Shown piece by piece: positions 1 to 11,196 of a DNA stretch of 64,000 nucleotides. The position numbers and the translations under genes are program-made. The notes under the pieces were generated by a model. That model saw only the letters and a program-made list of their open reading frames with translations. It was not told the DNA's origin and did no database searches. Numbering within the stretch: position 1 is the first letter of the stretch; each line of letters starts with the position of its first letter. This DNA is from Terebella lapidaria (Eukaryota; Annelida; Polychaeta; Terebellida; Terebellidae): assembly GCA_949152475.1 (NCBI GenBank), contig CASCJZ010000009.1, forward strand, positions 62,001 through 126,000. Reading direction: 5' to 3'.

Positions 1-3000
1 ATGGTGAACGAAGATCCCGAATTGCTGAACAAAATAATCAGTGTGGCACCAGCAGAAGGCCAGAAACCGACACCTTTTCTCAGTGATCCTAACTTTGAAG
101 AACTCTCAAATCCCGACAAATATCCAGATGGCGCAAATGCAATGACAACTGAACGCCCCTGTGGCCTGACACCACGAAGGTATTTCAACCAAAGATTACT
201 TGATTTTGATGGTAGGTTTGGGTCAATAGAGTATATCCTGAGCGCACAGTATGTCACAGAATGCAAGCAAGTAACCAGTGATATCAACCACTACATTTTC
301 CGAAGAGCAAGTGGAAAGAAATTCCAAGGAAAATCTTTAACAGCTGGAATGGTTAAAAGTGTTGAACAAATGAAAGGCTATGTGAGAACTGATCATGCAT
401 ATAGAATGCTAAAGAACGTAAGAGGAACGCCAGCCTACTTCCAAACTGTGTTTTATGACGTGTTGGGTATGGTTAGACAGCTAGGGATACCAACTTGGTT
501 CTTCACAGTGTCTGCTGCTGACATGCAATGGCCTGATGTTATACAGACGATAGCAAGACAGTATGGGACAATTTTGAGTGATCAAGATGTGAAAAACTTG
601 TCATTCTTTGAAAGATCACATTGGTTGAGAAGGAATCCAGTGACTGCTGCGAGACAGTTTCAGTACAGATTGGAGCTCTTATTCAAGGATGTTCTGAAAT
701 CTAATGCAAAACCATTAGGAGAGATTGTTGACTATGTCATTCGTATTGAATTTCAAGCTCGTGGATCTCCTCATGCACACACTTTGCTCTGGGTGAAAAA
801 TGCACCAAAGATTAATGTCAATTCAGATGAACAGATTGTGTCTTTCATTGAAAAACATATTTCTTGTGAAATTCCTGAAGACGATCCTAGTCTGGAAGAG
901 CTGGTGAAGAAGTTGCAGACACACACTCATTCATCGTACTGCAAGAAAAAAGGGCATTGTAGATTTAACTACCCAAGACCACCAGCTCCTCTCACAATCA
1001 TTGCAAGAGAACCAGACGATCCTGAGACGGCGAATAATAAGAAAGAGCATGCTTCAGATGTTCTAAGTAAAGTAAAGAATGTCGTTTGTGATGAAAATAC
1101 ACCAAAAGATAGCAATATGAGTGAAATCTTGGCAAGAGCAGAGGTCTCTTTGGAAAACTACACACAAGCATTACAAGTTTCAGAGAGAGGCACAACTGTA
1201 ATTCTGAAGAGATCCCCCCAGGAAACATCTGTTAATGCCTACAATCCCACTGTATTGAAAGCTTGGCAGGCAAACATTGATGTACAATATATAATTGATG
1301 CTTATGCATGTGTTATGTACATAGCTGCATATATGACAAAGAATGAAAAAGGCGTAGGAGAGCTTCTCAAGCAAGTCTGTAAAGAGCATGAAGATCAGGA
1401 AATAAAGACTATGTTACGGCGTGTGGGTTCTGTATTTCTGAACCATCGTGAGCTCAGTGCACAAGAAGCTGTCTATCGCATTTTGTCCATGCCAATGAAG
1501 AAATTCAGCAGAGAAGTATTGTTTGTGAATACTGACCAAATGTGTGACAGAGCAGCAGTTCTCAAGCCTCAAAAACAACTCGATGAACTGGAGGATTCTG
1601 ATGAAAATATATTCCAAAGTAATGTTATTGAAAGATATTCACTGAGGCCAGACTGTATTGGAAATCTGTGCCTTGCAGATTTTGCGTGTAACTACAAAGT
1701 TAGTTATGCAAACTCAGATGAATGCACAGATGACAGCGTTCCTATTGTGTTAGAAATTGAAGATGAAATGGAAAACCGTAGAAGACTCCCCAAGTATATT
1801 CACTTGAAGAAAAATGGTGGCGTAATGCAGAAGCGAAAGCGTGAGGCAGTCATCAGGTTTCGCAAATTCAGTCGTGAAAAAACTCCCAGTGACTTCTATC
1901 GAGCAAAGCTGATGTTGTTTCTTCCATGGAGGAATGAAGACAGTGACTTATTGGCCCAATATCCTGACTATGCATCACATTATTTCGCAGTTGAAGAATC
2001 AATCCATGAAAATGAAAGCAAGTTCACAGAAAATTTGGAATTGATAGACGAGGCTATGGAAAACAACGAAAGACTTGGGCCGCCAGAACACGTATGGGCA
2101 GATATTGCACCAGGTGCCGAACATGAGAATTTGCAAGATATCAATGAGGGTATTGATGTTGAGAGAGACATTGACCAGGAAGATCTTCTTGATAATGCTG
2201 CTATGATAGAACGACCAGATGGTCAACATGTGTCCGAAATTACTGCACGATACCAAGCTGAGGCTGAAAAGCAGACATTAGAGGATGACGAGTACAGACG
2301 CATGATCCGTGGATTGAATGCAAAACAAGCAGAAATTGTGTTCTACAACAGGAAATGGTGCAAGGAAACAGTGATTGCTCTAAGAGAAAACAAGCCAATT
2401 AAACCATATCACGCGTTCATTAGTGGACCTGGTGGTGTTGGGAAATCACACGTGATCAAATTGATAGAGTCAGACGCAAGGAAGCTGCTACGAATGTCAA
2501 GCACCATAGCGCCATCTGATGTAGTCGTACTTTTACTTGGTCCAACTGGTGTAGCTGCTTACCAGATAGGTGGTATGACAATTCATTCTGCATTGCTGTT
2601 GCAAACGAAAAAGCATGGGTGCGACCAAATATCATTCGACAAACTGAATAGTTTGAGATCCATATTCGAGAATCTTTATCTGGTGATAGTTGATGAAATA
2701 TCTATGGTAGGATCAGAAATGTTACTAGATATTCATAAAAGATTAGAGAAAATCAAGGGTGTAACAGGAGACTCAGTTTTTGGGAATGTATCGGTGCTGG
2801 CAGTTGGAGACATGTATCAACTTCCACCAATGAAACAGTCTAACATTTTTCAGCCTGTTCGTGATCCTGTTGAGCGGCTAAATGGCAACATGTGGAAAGA
2901 CCACTTTAGACTGCATGAGTTAGATGAAGTTATGCGTCAAAAGGATGATGGTGCTTTTGCTGAAATGCTTTGCCGTATCAGAGTAGGAAAACACACAGAT

Positions 3001-4467
3001 GCTGATATTGCAATGCTACAAGGACGTGAGATAACCGAGGATGACCCTTCTTATCCACATGATGCACTACATGTATTTGCATACAATGCTGATGTTGATG
3101 ACAGAAACGAGAAAAAACTAAGAGAATTAGAGCCAAATGAAGAAAAACTTTCGTATATTCATGCATCAGATGACAAGACTGATAGTACTGGCCAGCTAGA
3201 TTTGGAAAAGGTACGTGCATCAGCGAAACGTTCAGAAACAGCAGGATTGCATGCAGTTTTGATACTAGCAGAAAATGCAAGAGTCATGTTGACGTATAAT
3301 GTGGACACTGCGGACGGTCTTGTAAATGGTGTACTCGGAACAGTGAAAAGGATTGTAAAAAATGTGCATGGAAAGACACAAGTTGTTCTTGTTAAATTTG
3401 ATAATGACACAGTTGGCAGAAATGCTATTCGCACAAGTCAATGGAAAAATGAATACCCAAATGCAGTTCCAATACAGAGACATGAAGGAAGGTTTGAAAA
3501 AGGTAACAAGAAAGGCGCTCAAATTGCAAGAAGACAGTTTCCTCTCACGTTGGCATGGGCTGTGACGATTCATAAATGCCAGGGTCTTACAGTTGATACA
3601 ATAGTTGTCAATATGAAAGGAGCAAAACGCTTTGGGAAAGGACAAGCATATGTGGCGTTTAGCCGTGTGAAGACTATGGAAGGTTTATATATTATGAATT
3701 TTGATGCTGTAGGGATCAAAGCCAATGACAGAGTGGAAACTGACATGGAAGAAATGCGAGAGAACACAATACCGAAAGTTAGCTTGAAGCTAATGGATGT
3801 CAAGAAATCTGACTATAAAACAATAGGACATTTAAATGTGCGGTACTTTTTGAAGAAGCTCCCGGATTTACTGAGTGACAGATATAGTGAAATATTACAA
3901 CGTGTGGATGTTATGTGCTTTACCGAAACGTATTTGGCTAAAGAGCACAATATCGACACCTTCTGTCAGAAATACAGTTACGATACCTTCAGACAAGATG
4001 TTCCATCTATAGACGTACATGATGGGATGCATGGTATCATGATTTGCGGAAAATACGGACTGCAAGGAAAGGATAACACGCCTGAGAACACTGAGGGGTT
4101 GGAATGCATAGTTGTAACTTTTGAAGCTGTTCAACTGACCGTGGTTCTTGTCTACAGAAAACCATGCTTTCACTTAAACCAATTTCTCAAGAAGCTCGGC
4201 AGTGTATTGCAAAAGTTGCCACTTGATACACCGATAGTTGTTCTTGGTGATTTCAACGATGATCTTAGTGTCAATCCTGAAAGCAAACTAACGAATTTAA
4301 TGACGGAACTAGGATTTGATCAACTTGTAACAACACCCACTACAGATAGAGGCACGTTGATTGACCATATATACTACAATAGATTCTCATTATCTGACGT
4401 GATTGATGTACATGATACCTATTGTTCTGATCACGATATGACGTTCCTATCTACGAAGTGTATATAA
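1..4467 (+). CDS. Helentron (Helitron2) transposase: Rep (HUH) - Pif1 helicase - EEP endonuclease
   Basis: The frame is open for 1488 codons and ends in TAA. The protein would nick, unwind and transfer a rolling-circle transposon. The Rep domain shows the HUH motif in RGSPHAHTLLWV (H258, H260) and a two-tyrosine motif MYIAAYMTK (Y440, Y444, K447). The Pif1/RecD-like helicase shows Walker A GPGGVGKS (809-816), Walker B VDEIS (from V897), GDMYQLPP (936-943), TIHKCQGLTVD (from T1189) and QAYVAFSRV (1215-1223). The C-terminal EEP domain, of the kind seen in CR1-like LINEs, shows LNVR (from L1278), TET with E1309, GDFND (1416-1420), LIDHIYYN (1453-1460) and SDHD (1476-1479). Helitron1 proteins lack an EEP domain, so this is the Helentron branch. 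No stop or frameshift interrupts it. The ATG is the first base of the window, so an upstream zinc-finger or OTU-type extension may be missing and the true start is unknown. Splicing cannot be excluded but is not needed. Confidence 0.93.
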   Translation: MVNEDPELLNKIISVAPAEGQKPTPFLSDPNFEELSNPDKYPDGANAMTTERPCGLTPRRYFNQRLLDFDGRFGSIEYILSAQYVTECKQVTSDINHYIFRRASGKKFQGKSLTAGMVKSVEQMKGYVRTDHAYRMLKNVRGTPAYFQTVFYDVLGMVRQLGIPTWFFTVSAADMQWPDVIQTIARQYGTILSDQDVKNLSFFERSHWLRRNPVTAARQFQYRLELLFKDVLKSNAKPLGEIVDYVIRIEFQARGSPHAHTLLWVKNAPKINVNSDEQIVSFIEKHISCEIPEDDPSLEELVKKLQTHTHSSYCKKKGHCRFNYPRPPAPLTIIAREPDDPETANNKKEHASDVLSKVKNVVCDENTPKDSNMSEILARAEVSLENYTQALQVSERGTTVILKRSPQETSVNAYNPTVLKAWQANIDVQYIIDAYACVMYIAAYMTKNEKGVGELLKQVCKEHEDQEIKTMLRRVGSVFLNHRELSAQEAVYRILSMPMKKFSREVLFVNTDQMCDRAAVLKPQKQLDELEDSDENIFQSNVIERYSLRPDCIGNLCLADFACNYKVSYANSDECTDDSVPIVLEIEDEMENRRRLPKYIHLKKNGGVMQKRKREAVIRFRKFSREKTPSDFYRAKLMLFLPWRNEDSDLLAQYPDYASHYFAVEESIHENESKFTENLELIDEAMENNERLGPPEHVWADIAPGAEHENLQDINEGIDVERDIDQEDLLDNAAMIERPDGQHVSEITARYQAEAEKQTLEDDEYRRMIRGLNAKQAEIVFYNRKWCKETVIALRENKPIKPYHAFISGPGGVGKSHVIKLIESDARKLLRMSSTIAPSDVVVLLLGPTGVAAYQIGGMTIHSALLLQTKKHGCDQISFDKLNSLRSIFENLYLVIVDEISMVGSEMLLDIHKRLEKIKGVTGDSVFGNVSVLAVGDMYQLPPMKQSNIFQPVRDPVERLNGNMWKDHFRLHELDEVMRQKDDGAFAEMLCRIRVGKHTDADIAMLQGREITEDDPSYPHDALHVFAYNADVDDRNEKKLRELEPNEEKLSYIHASDDKTDSTGQLDLEKVRASAKRSETAGLHAVLILAENARVMLTYNVDTADGLVNGVLGTVKRIVKNVHGKTQVVLVKFDNDTVGRNAIRTSQWKNEYPNAVPIQRHEGRFEKGNKKGAQIARRQFPLTLAWAVTIHKCQGLTVDTIVVNMKGAKRFGKGQAYVAFSRVKTMEGLYIMNFDAVGIKANDRVETDMEEMRENTIPKVSLKLMDVKKSDYKTIGHLNVRYFLKKLPDLLSDRYSEILQRVDVMCFTETYLAKEHNIDTFCQKYSYDTFRQDVPSIDVHDGMHGIMICGKYGLQGKDNTPENTEGLECIVVTFEAVQLTVVLVYRKPCFHLNQFLKKLGSVLQKLPLDTPIVVLGDFNDDLSVNPESKLTNLMTELGFDQLVTTPTTDRGTLIDHIYYNRFSLSDVIDVHDTYCSDHDMTFLSTKCI

Positions 4468-4539
4468 ATTGTTTATTTCAAGTTTGCATTATAACTGAAG
4501 AATATCCATTAATTGATAATTTATGCATGTTATTCATTG

Positions 4540-4543
<4 letters not shown>

Positions 4544-4577
<34 letters not shown>
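4544..4577. repeat. (TA)n microsatellite
   Basis: An uninterrupted TA dinucleotide run of 17 units lies about 75 bp after the Helentron stop codon. Confidence 0.95.
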
Positions 4578-4579
<2 letters not shown>

Positions 4580-4758
4580 ATTGATACTCAATAGATTTAT
4601 TAGCATTTGTAGTGTTTCTTCAAATTGAATAATCATTTCCAAATTTATGTATTGGTATTGATTGCAAACAATGGGAATTCATTAATGGGGAACAACCGAA
4701 AATGGATTCAGATTTGTTCAGACCCAGGCTTTCACTCCTGTTCTTGATCACAACTTGG

Positions 4759-4764
4759 AATAAA
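4759..4764 (+). promoter_or_regulatory. possible polyadenylation signal for the Helentron ORF
   Basis: An AATAAA hexamer lies about 290 bp after the stop codon and upstream of the candidate 3' hairpin. The position suits a Helentron mRNA, but such hexamers are common in AT-rich DNA. Confidence 0.25.
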
Positions 4765-4995
4765 ATATCGGTATAAGGCGTATTTGTTGTACATACGGAA
4801 AAAAAACTGTATTCAGTAATGTAATCCAATGGTGTTCTGAAGGCGGGTTATAAGTTCAATTTTCATTTCGACATTGTTTCCCAATGTGTTAATGACTCCA
4901 TTTTGATGATGCTTGTCGTACATAAGATTATTATGTGTGAATTATGAATATAGAGCGGTGACATTGGTTTGTGGTCTGATCACTTGTAGGATGTA

Positions 4996-5027
4996 CAACT
5001 TGGACAGGCGTTTGCCTGTGCAAGTTG
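4996..5027 (+). other. hairpin, candidate 3' terminal stem-loop of the Helentron
   Basis: Arms CAACTTGGACAGGC (4996-5009) and GCCTGTGCAAGTTG (5014-5027) pair with one mismatch around a GTTT loop. Helentrons end in a short palindrome at the 3' terminus, and this is the strongest hairpin I see in the 500 bp after the ORF. The matching 5' end would lie left of the window, so the assignment cannot be closed here. The hairpin differs from those of the HINE families further right. Confidence 0.45.
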
Positions 5028-6336
5028 CATGGATGGGTCCGGGGTGGGGTAAGTGGCGCCCTCAGGTGCACAATAGATGTGCATTTAGTTAATCTTCTGA
5101 TAGATGCTGGTTCACACAAGTTTTACTATTCCCACAGAGAGGTATTATGTTCTTATATCCGAATATATTAACATATGTTGTTTTTAAGTGTGATGTGCTC
5201 TATGACTGCGTTTGTTCTGTACTGAGGTTCTTTTCATCATCACACCTGCAGAATGACCTGTATGTGGAATATCTGAAATTTGTATTGTTATAACTAAATA
5301 TGTTCATAAATGAGTAACAAGTACTTGAACAGATCCAATACATTACGTATTCATTTAAATAGTGTGTATGTTTGTAATAATGATTATCAGCAGCATTAAT
5401 ACTTGACTGTTGTCTTCTAATTGTTGTGCAATATGTGTTAAATTGGTGAATCAGAATGTGAACAGTGTTTTTTTTTTTTTGTGTGTTTTCGATTTCAAGG
5501 CTTTCATTCACGCATATGTGGTATTTTTCTAATGATTCAAAGACATCGTTCAAGCCTGAGAGTGCCACTTTGGGGTAGAGGTAACTTTAGCTAATATATT
5601 ATTGTGAAAATGGGATTTATCATTGAGTCTTCGTATTGTTCGATGGTAGTTTATATATATAAATGTCCAAAACGATATTTGATGCAACATGTGAAAGAAA
5701 TGTATGTTTCCAAGCATATTGCTGTCCTAACTATAATTGTTGTGAAGTTTTGCACAATACCATGGAAGTTTTTTCGGGTGACGTTTTTGTTATCTCTGAC
5801 GTATCTCCAAAGTATGGGTATCATCTGATAATTTTAGTTGCAAAAGGCAAATTTCCTATACCAGACGGAATCCAGAATTTCAAATCATCTCATGTGACAT
5901 TCAAAGCATGTGACTGGAATATTTCACTGATCTGTAACTTTACCTGTGAAATGCCAATTACATGTACTTAAATAGTAGCATTTTTGCTGTCCCGAGGAAA
6001 AGTATGAATAGTTCTGGAACATATATATTTCAATAGTTTTTGCCATATAATGTTCCTAGTTTTGTTTTTGACCTCTTTGCATATATAGTTTACCTTGGTC
6101 TGATAGACTGGAAAATTGGTGAAAATATATATTTCTTAATATTTGATAATATATTGTAGACACTTCTATGTACACGTTTGTATGTACAAATACGTTGTGG
6201 TCTGAGATAAGATTCATGACTGAAGGTATTAGCATCACACATGCATGATCTATATGATTGTTAGCAGTTTAGTGTTTTGTTAGCAGTACTGAGTGTTTAG
6301 TAATGAAGGTGATATAATATGTTTTGTATGCCCTCA
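5028..6336. other. intergenic DNA, no gene recognised
   Basis: AT-rich sequence with a T-run near 5470 and only short open frames in all directions. No domain, RNA gene or clear repeat was seen. Confidence 0.6.
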
Positions 6337-6611
6337 ACAGTTTGACATTGGCTGACTGCTCGGGTAGCCGAAGTGTTATGCGTGAACAATGACACGTGTA
6401 CCTGTCCTTTTCATTCGATCATTTGTCATCATCATTCATTAAGCCTCTGGCGTGGCATTAAGTTGCCCGTAAGCAAAGAAATGTCATCTCGCATAATCAT
6501 CAGCGTCATCCATTAAGCCTCTGACTTGGCATTACATTGCCAGTAGGCAAAGGAAATGAAAGACCTAGCATGGTCATTTCGAATATAGAACATGAGCAGT
6601 CAGCCAACTGT
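6337..6611. mobile_element. small inverted-repeat element (possible MITE)
   Basis: TTGGCTGACTGCTC at 6348-6361 is repeated perfectly inverted at 6594-6607. Outside it, ACAGTT (6337-6342) pairs with AACTGT (6606-6611) if the left arm carries a five-base insertion. The roughly 275 bp interior contains a diverged tandem duplication of about 74 bp, each copy starting CATTAAGCCTCTG (6437 and 6511). No target-site duplication could be fixed and there is no coding content. Confidence 0.45.
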
Positions 6612-7693
6612 AGAAGGATAATGTGCAATATATTACATTGATCGATTAAAATGAGCAGATGTTACATGTAACAAATGGTTTTAGGCCACGCACAATTTAA
6701 GTGCCTTATTGAGTGCCTACAAAGTGAAATTTACCAAGTTGTTCCCATATCCAATGGATAATTGCTCAATTATGTGACTGCATGTGCAATACTAAAAATA
6801 TTCAGAAACCCATCCTAATATTGTTCTTCAGGGAAGGGAATGGGTCTATGTAATCCTTTTATATATTTATTTACGTGTATATATATATTTTTTTAATCAT
6901 AGAAGTTATTTACTTATGTGGAATTTTGTTAATGAGAGACTTATTCGTATCATGTATGTACATTCAAGTCAGATTACTAATATTTTACTGACATATGGTT
7001 ATAGTTTACAGTTATAGTGATCTGATGATCACTATGATCTGACAATGTTTGTTCATATGTGAGAATCAGTCCTACAAATGTACTAGTATGTATACATTCT
7101 GTTGGATGATAAATCATATCAATTTGTTTCATTATGTTTTCATTTGTAACAATACATGGGAGCATAATGGTTGATTTACTGTCTCAGACGTGAAAATGAT
7201 TTTTGTTACTGTATTATTAATATGTGTGTTTTTGTTCAGTAAAATACCTTCATTATTAATGTATTGTCCTTTTATTCATCTGATAAACAGTTCCAATCTC
7301 ATCACAGACTAGTCTTGAATCCTGAACACAGACGATTGTTTGGCCTACAACATTGATATGAACAGTGTAACACTATGTTCAAGATCAGTTTGAAATGTAT
7401 ATCACCACTGACAATTATATATCCAAACCAGTAAACAATATGAAAAATATTATCAGTCCTTCTCTTCCTGTTTTTCAACTTGTATGTTAAAGATACGGTT
7501 ATTGCAACGCATACTAATCATTGTAGCATAAAATACTGACAGAAATACATTTTTGTCATGCTAGTCCCTCCATGGACATTAAATCTTGACAAAAAATGTA
7601 CATCATAGTGGTAATGACTGATACCAATATGAACTTGTGCGTTTGACACAAGAAAGAATATGAACTTGAGCTCAGAGCTTGAACGCTATAACA
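6612..7693. other. intergenic DNA, no gene recognised
   Basis: AT-rich, with many stops in every frame. No recognisable element was found between the two inverted-repeat elements. Confidence 0.6.
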
Positions 7694-8294
7694 TTAAAGC
7701 AACTGCCTTCGGATGTATTCAATATTTTTTTTAAACTATATTTACTATTATACTCGTGGAATCAACTGAATGAGACGTACTCACATCAAATGTTATGACA
7801 ACAACCAGTTCTTTTGAGAAATTTTGATCATTTGATCAGCCGGTTGACGCGTGAATACAGGAACTGTATCCATCACACGCAAATGTAAACAGAATAAACG
7901 TGCAACGTGGACTGATAATTCCACGCACACCAAGGTATATCACTCATTATTTTCGCATAACTACTCTATATATGCAGATACAAACTAGAAAATTTACTCA
8001 ATGTGGACTTTTAAGGGCAATTTGGGCATTTGTTTACATTCGGGTTTGATGGATACACTTCGTTTGTTCATATACAAAACTGGCATAAATTGTGTCTTAA
8101 AACGGATGAAAAGACAACACGGATGGACTGGAATCGTATGTTATATACATAGTTATGGGGCTATAAAACTTCAATAAACATAAACATGATCGTCAAAATC
8201 AATGTGCACATGTTTGTTATCTTGTATTAGATGAGTTGCACTAAAACTTAGTTTGAGAAACAATATTGAATACATTCGAAGGCAGTTGCCTTAA
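7694..8294. mobile_element. non-autonomous TIR element flanked by TTAA
   Basis: Both ends read inward from TTAA into GCAACTGCCTTCG then ATGTATTCAATATT after one variable base at each junction. The first 33 bp of the two ends match at 31 positions, and weaker similarity continues for another 20 bp or so. TTAA at both outer edges is the target duplication expected of piggyBac-type elements, although the termini do not start with the usual CCC. The 600 bp interior has no ORF of note, so this is a MITE needing a transposase in trans. Confidence 0.75.
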
Positions 8295-8698
8295 CGTGTC
8301 TCCAGCCTTGCTACATACAGAGATATGGTGTCATATAGCCCTTTCGAGTAAAACTTGACATTTTGTGTTCGAAATGACTGGATTATAGCCTTGATCTGTT
8401 GCAATTTGTTGGCCCATGAGCTGCATTTTTGTAGTAGTCTATATCTCCATTTTCACTCGTTTGTGGGAAGCCTACATAAAAGTCTACTAATGCCTCCCAA
8501 ACAAATATTACATACATCCAAATTTCAAGGATAAGGTTTATCCACACATTGACATCGAATGGCCTCGGATGTCAATTTGTTTTATTAATTTGTGAAGTGC
8601 TCTTCAAGACCTTCAAAACGAGCTACAATGTACTACTCAATATATTTCGAAAAACTCAGCTTCAAGATCAAGTTTGTCCTTCTGTCCGTGGTAAGGCT
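8295..8698. other. intergenic DNA with a small hairpin
   Basis: No gene. ATTGACATC (8548-8556) and GATGTCAAT (8568-8576) form a nine-base-pair stem that could be the remnant of another element end. Confidence 0.4.
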
Positions 8699-10163
8699 GT
8701 TGGCCATAGGCCAACGATATTGAAAGTCTAGGGTTTAGGCTTTCCCTGTAAATACAAAGTGCTGGACCACACACGTCACTACCCCACAACCAATCATTTC
8801 ATCATGCTGAACTTTGATGAAAAAAATCATGCTGAACTTTGATGAAAAAAATCACTGCAATCAGGGCGTCAAGACCTTTCCAACGATATACTACTCGGTA
8901 TGATTCGCTGACCTTCGTACTTGACCTTGACATTCACCTCATGGCGAACTTCTCAAAGTCAAGATTAAATGCCAATGTCAAGGTCACATAAGATAGAACT
9001 CGAGTTTATCTACAATATGAACTTGGTTTGAAGTCTCTATAACGAATACAATCGGAGTTATGGCCACTTATGTGTTTTTAACACTTTGCGTGACCTTGAT
9101 CTTTGACTTTAAGTCACGAAAATTGTGCATTGCCTGTGCATGTATATATATATATATATATTATACCTGTGAAATTTCATCAGAATGGAACAAGATTTGT
9201 TGACACTATGACCGTTTGAAATTTCGAAAAATTAACGTTTATGACGTCACTGTGACGTCAATAAACGTCATACCTCAAAACTGATGAGAAAGTATGTACC
9301 AGGGAATCAAGACCTTTCATTTGATATACTACTTGTTAGGTTTTAGTCAGTTTGAAAATTTGACCTTGAAGTTCTCATATGACCTTATTTTCCTGACCAA
9401 GTTCAAGGTCAATCATGAAATTGACATATACGTCCGATTGTTATACCTCTTCTGAATGATATGGTTCAAATTTCATGAACTTACGACAATTTAAACAGAT
9501 GTTATTATCGGAAACGTGTTTTTCTGGGATTTTGATGACCTTGACCTTGACCTTTGACCTTTGTACTCAATTTCGTAGAGGTCATTGCTGTCAATATGCA
9601 TATCAAGTTTCAGGAGATTCCATACAGTATTGAAGATGTTATGGCCTTTTGAAATTTCGGAAATTTGACGTTTATGACGTCATTGTGACGTCAGTGTACG
9701 TCGCAGCGCCAAAAATAAGGTATCACTGCAATCAGGGGCTCAAGACCTTTCAAACGATATACTACTCGATTTGCTGCGCCGACCTTCGTACTTGACCTTG
9801 ACATTCACCTCATGGCGAACTTCTCAAGGTCAAGGTCAAATGTCGAGGTCAAGGTCACATGAGATAGAACTCGAGTTTATCTACAATATGAACTTGGTTT
9901 GAAGTCTCTATCACGAATAGAACCGGAGTTATGGCCATTTATGTGTTTTCATCGTTTTGCGTGACCTTGACCTTGACCTTGGACCTAGAATCACCAAAAA
10001 CGTGCAGTCGCGAGCCATCATGCTAGAGAATATGCACACCAAGTTTGGGAAGAATCAAGCAAAAACTGTGGACGCTAGAGGGCGTACAGACAAACAAACA
10101 CACAAACACACAAACAAACCAACCGACCAATATACTTGCCGAAATCTTTAGATTCCGGCAAGT
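8699..10163 (+). mobile_element. HINE-like element with AGGTCA-rich body and 3' hairpin
   Basis: The left limit is provisional: a palindrome GTTGGCC-ATA-GGCCAAC at 8699-8715 resembles the GGGCCATAGGCCC box that opens the next elements. The body contains a 260 bp block at 8851-9110 repeated with divergence at 9723-9980, each starting ATCACTGCAATCAGGG. Both copies are dense in TGACCT/AGGTCA half-sites. A 24 bp tandem duplication (GCTGAACTTTGATGAAAAA) lies at about 8800-8850 and a TA microsatellite at 9142-9162. The right end has an ACAA-rich microsatellite (about 10085-10125) and a hairpin with arms ACTTGCCGAAATCT and AGATTCCGGCAAGT (10134-10163, one mismatch). There is no coding capacity. Confidence 0.55.
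9548..9560 (-). promoter_or_regulatory. DR1-type nuclear receptor site in a repeat
   Basis: TGACCTTTGACCT is the reverse complement of AGGTCAAAGGTCA, the perfect direct repeat spaced by one base bound by HNF4/RXR-type receptors. It continues into a third half-site on the left (TTGACCTTGACC). Identical motifs recur in the family II units, for example at 18840-18852, 19157-19169, 23935-23947 and 24242-24254. Function is unproven. Confidence 0.4.
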
Positions 10164-10324
10164 AACGAGGGGCCATAGGCCCGGCAGTTGACGAATTTGC
10201 CATAGAAACGTCAATTACGTCATACCGAAGTGACGTTCCACGTAGCGTGTTGAAACTTGGGACGTCCCTGAATAATAACGCTCCACATACGTTCTCATAA
10301 TTACAGCCTATTACCTTCAAAATT

Positions 10325-10985
10325 GAGTGCACTGTGCTTGTTTGAAAGTTTGCTGAAAAGCCGTAAATCTTGTATGACAGGCCTTACGTTTATGACCTCA
10401 TAGCGGAAAATCCATCATGGCGGAAAAGTATTGGACAGTACCCTTCTAAACCAGAATTCAACGAGCTTTCCAATGGTGCAATTAGCTTCTCTGTACGACA
10501 AATACTTTTCGAAATATAGCCCCATTTCAAAAATTGACGTTTTACGTGGTGACGTCATTGACGTTGCACGTACCGTGTTGAAACTTGGTGTGTTGCTGGA
10601 TATCATTATTTCACATACCTTCTGATAATTACAGTTCAATACCTTCAAATTTGAGTGCACTGTAGATGTTTGAAAGTTTGCTGAAAAAACGAAAAATTGG
10701 TATGACAGGCCTTACGTTTATGACGTCATGGCGGAAAATCTATCATGGCGGAAAAGTATCGGACAGTACCCTTCTAAACCAGAATTCAACGAGCTTTCCA
10801 ATGGTGCAATTCGCTTCTCTGTACGACAAATACTTTCCGATATATAGCCCCATTTCGAAAAATGACGTTTCACGTCGTGACGTCATTGACGTTCGAAAAA
10901 TCCGAGTAAAACTTCGCAGTTCGATGGGAGATACCATTATATATCGGTGTGCTGAATTTCAGAGATATCGGTCCAAATGTGACTG
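10325..10985 (+). repeat. 328 bp tandem repeat, two copies
   Basis: Copies start at GAGTGCACTGT (10325 and 10653). Each contains a conserved run of TATGACAGGCCTTACG, TATCATGGCGGAAAAGTATC, ACCAGAATTCAACGAGC and at least one TGACGTCA palindrome. The same repeat recurs at 12596-13600. Central tandem repeats are a known feature of bivalve HINE/pearl elements. Confidence 0.8.
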
Positions 10986-11196
10986 CTGTGTGAATTTTTG
11001 AAAATCCGCCAATGATGAGAGATAGGGATTTTCAATGATTTTTGGTGACGTCATCAATGAACCGATTTCTTTCAAAAACGTTCGGTGCCGTCCCAGGGCG
11101 GATACCTATCTATCAAAAAAGTTTCGGGATGCTAGCTCGAAAACTGTGGCCTGTAACGTGCTAACAGACATACAAACAAACGAAACTGACCAACAT

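Noticed and set aside
998..4173. Several minus-strand and shifted frames inside the Helentron gene
   Set aside because: All overlap the long coding frame, are short and have no recognisable domains.
5604..5971. Two short plus-strand frames (74 and 102 codons)
   Set aside because: No domain or gene context, overlapping frames, ordinary length for chance in this region.
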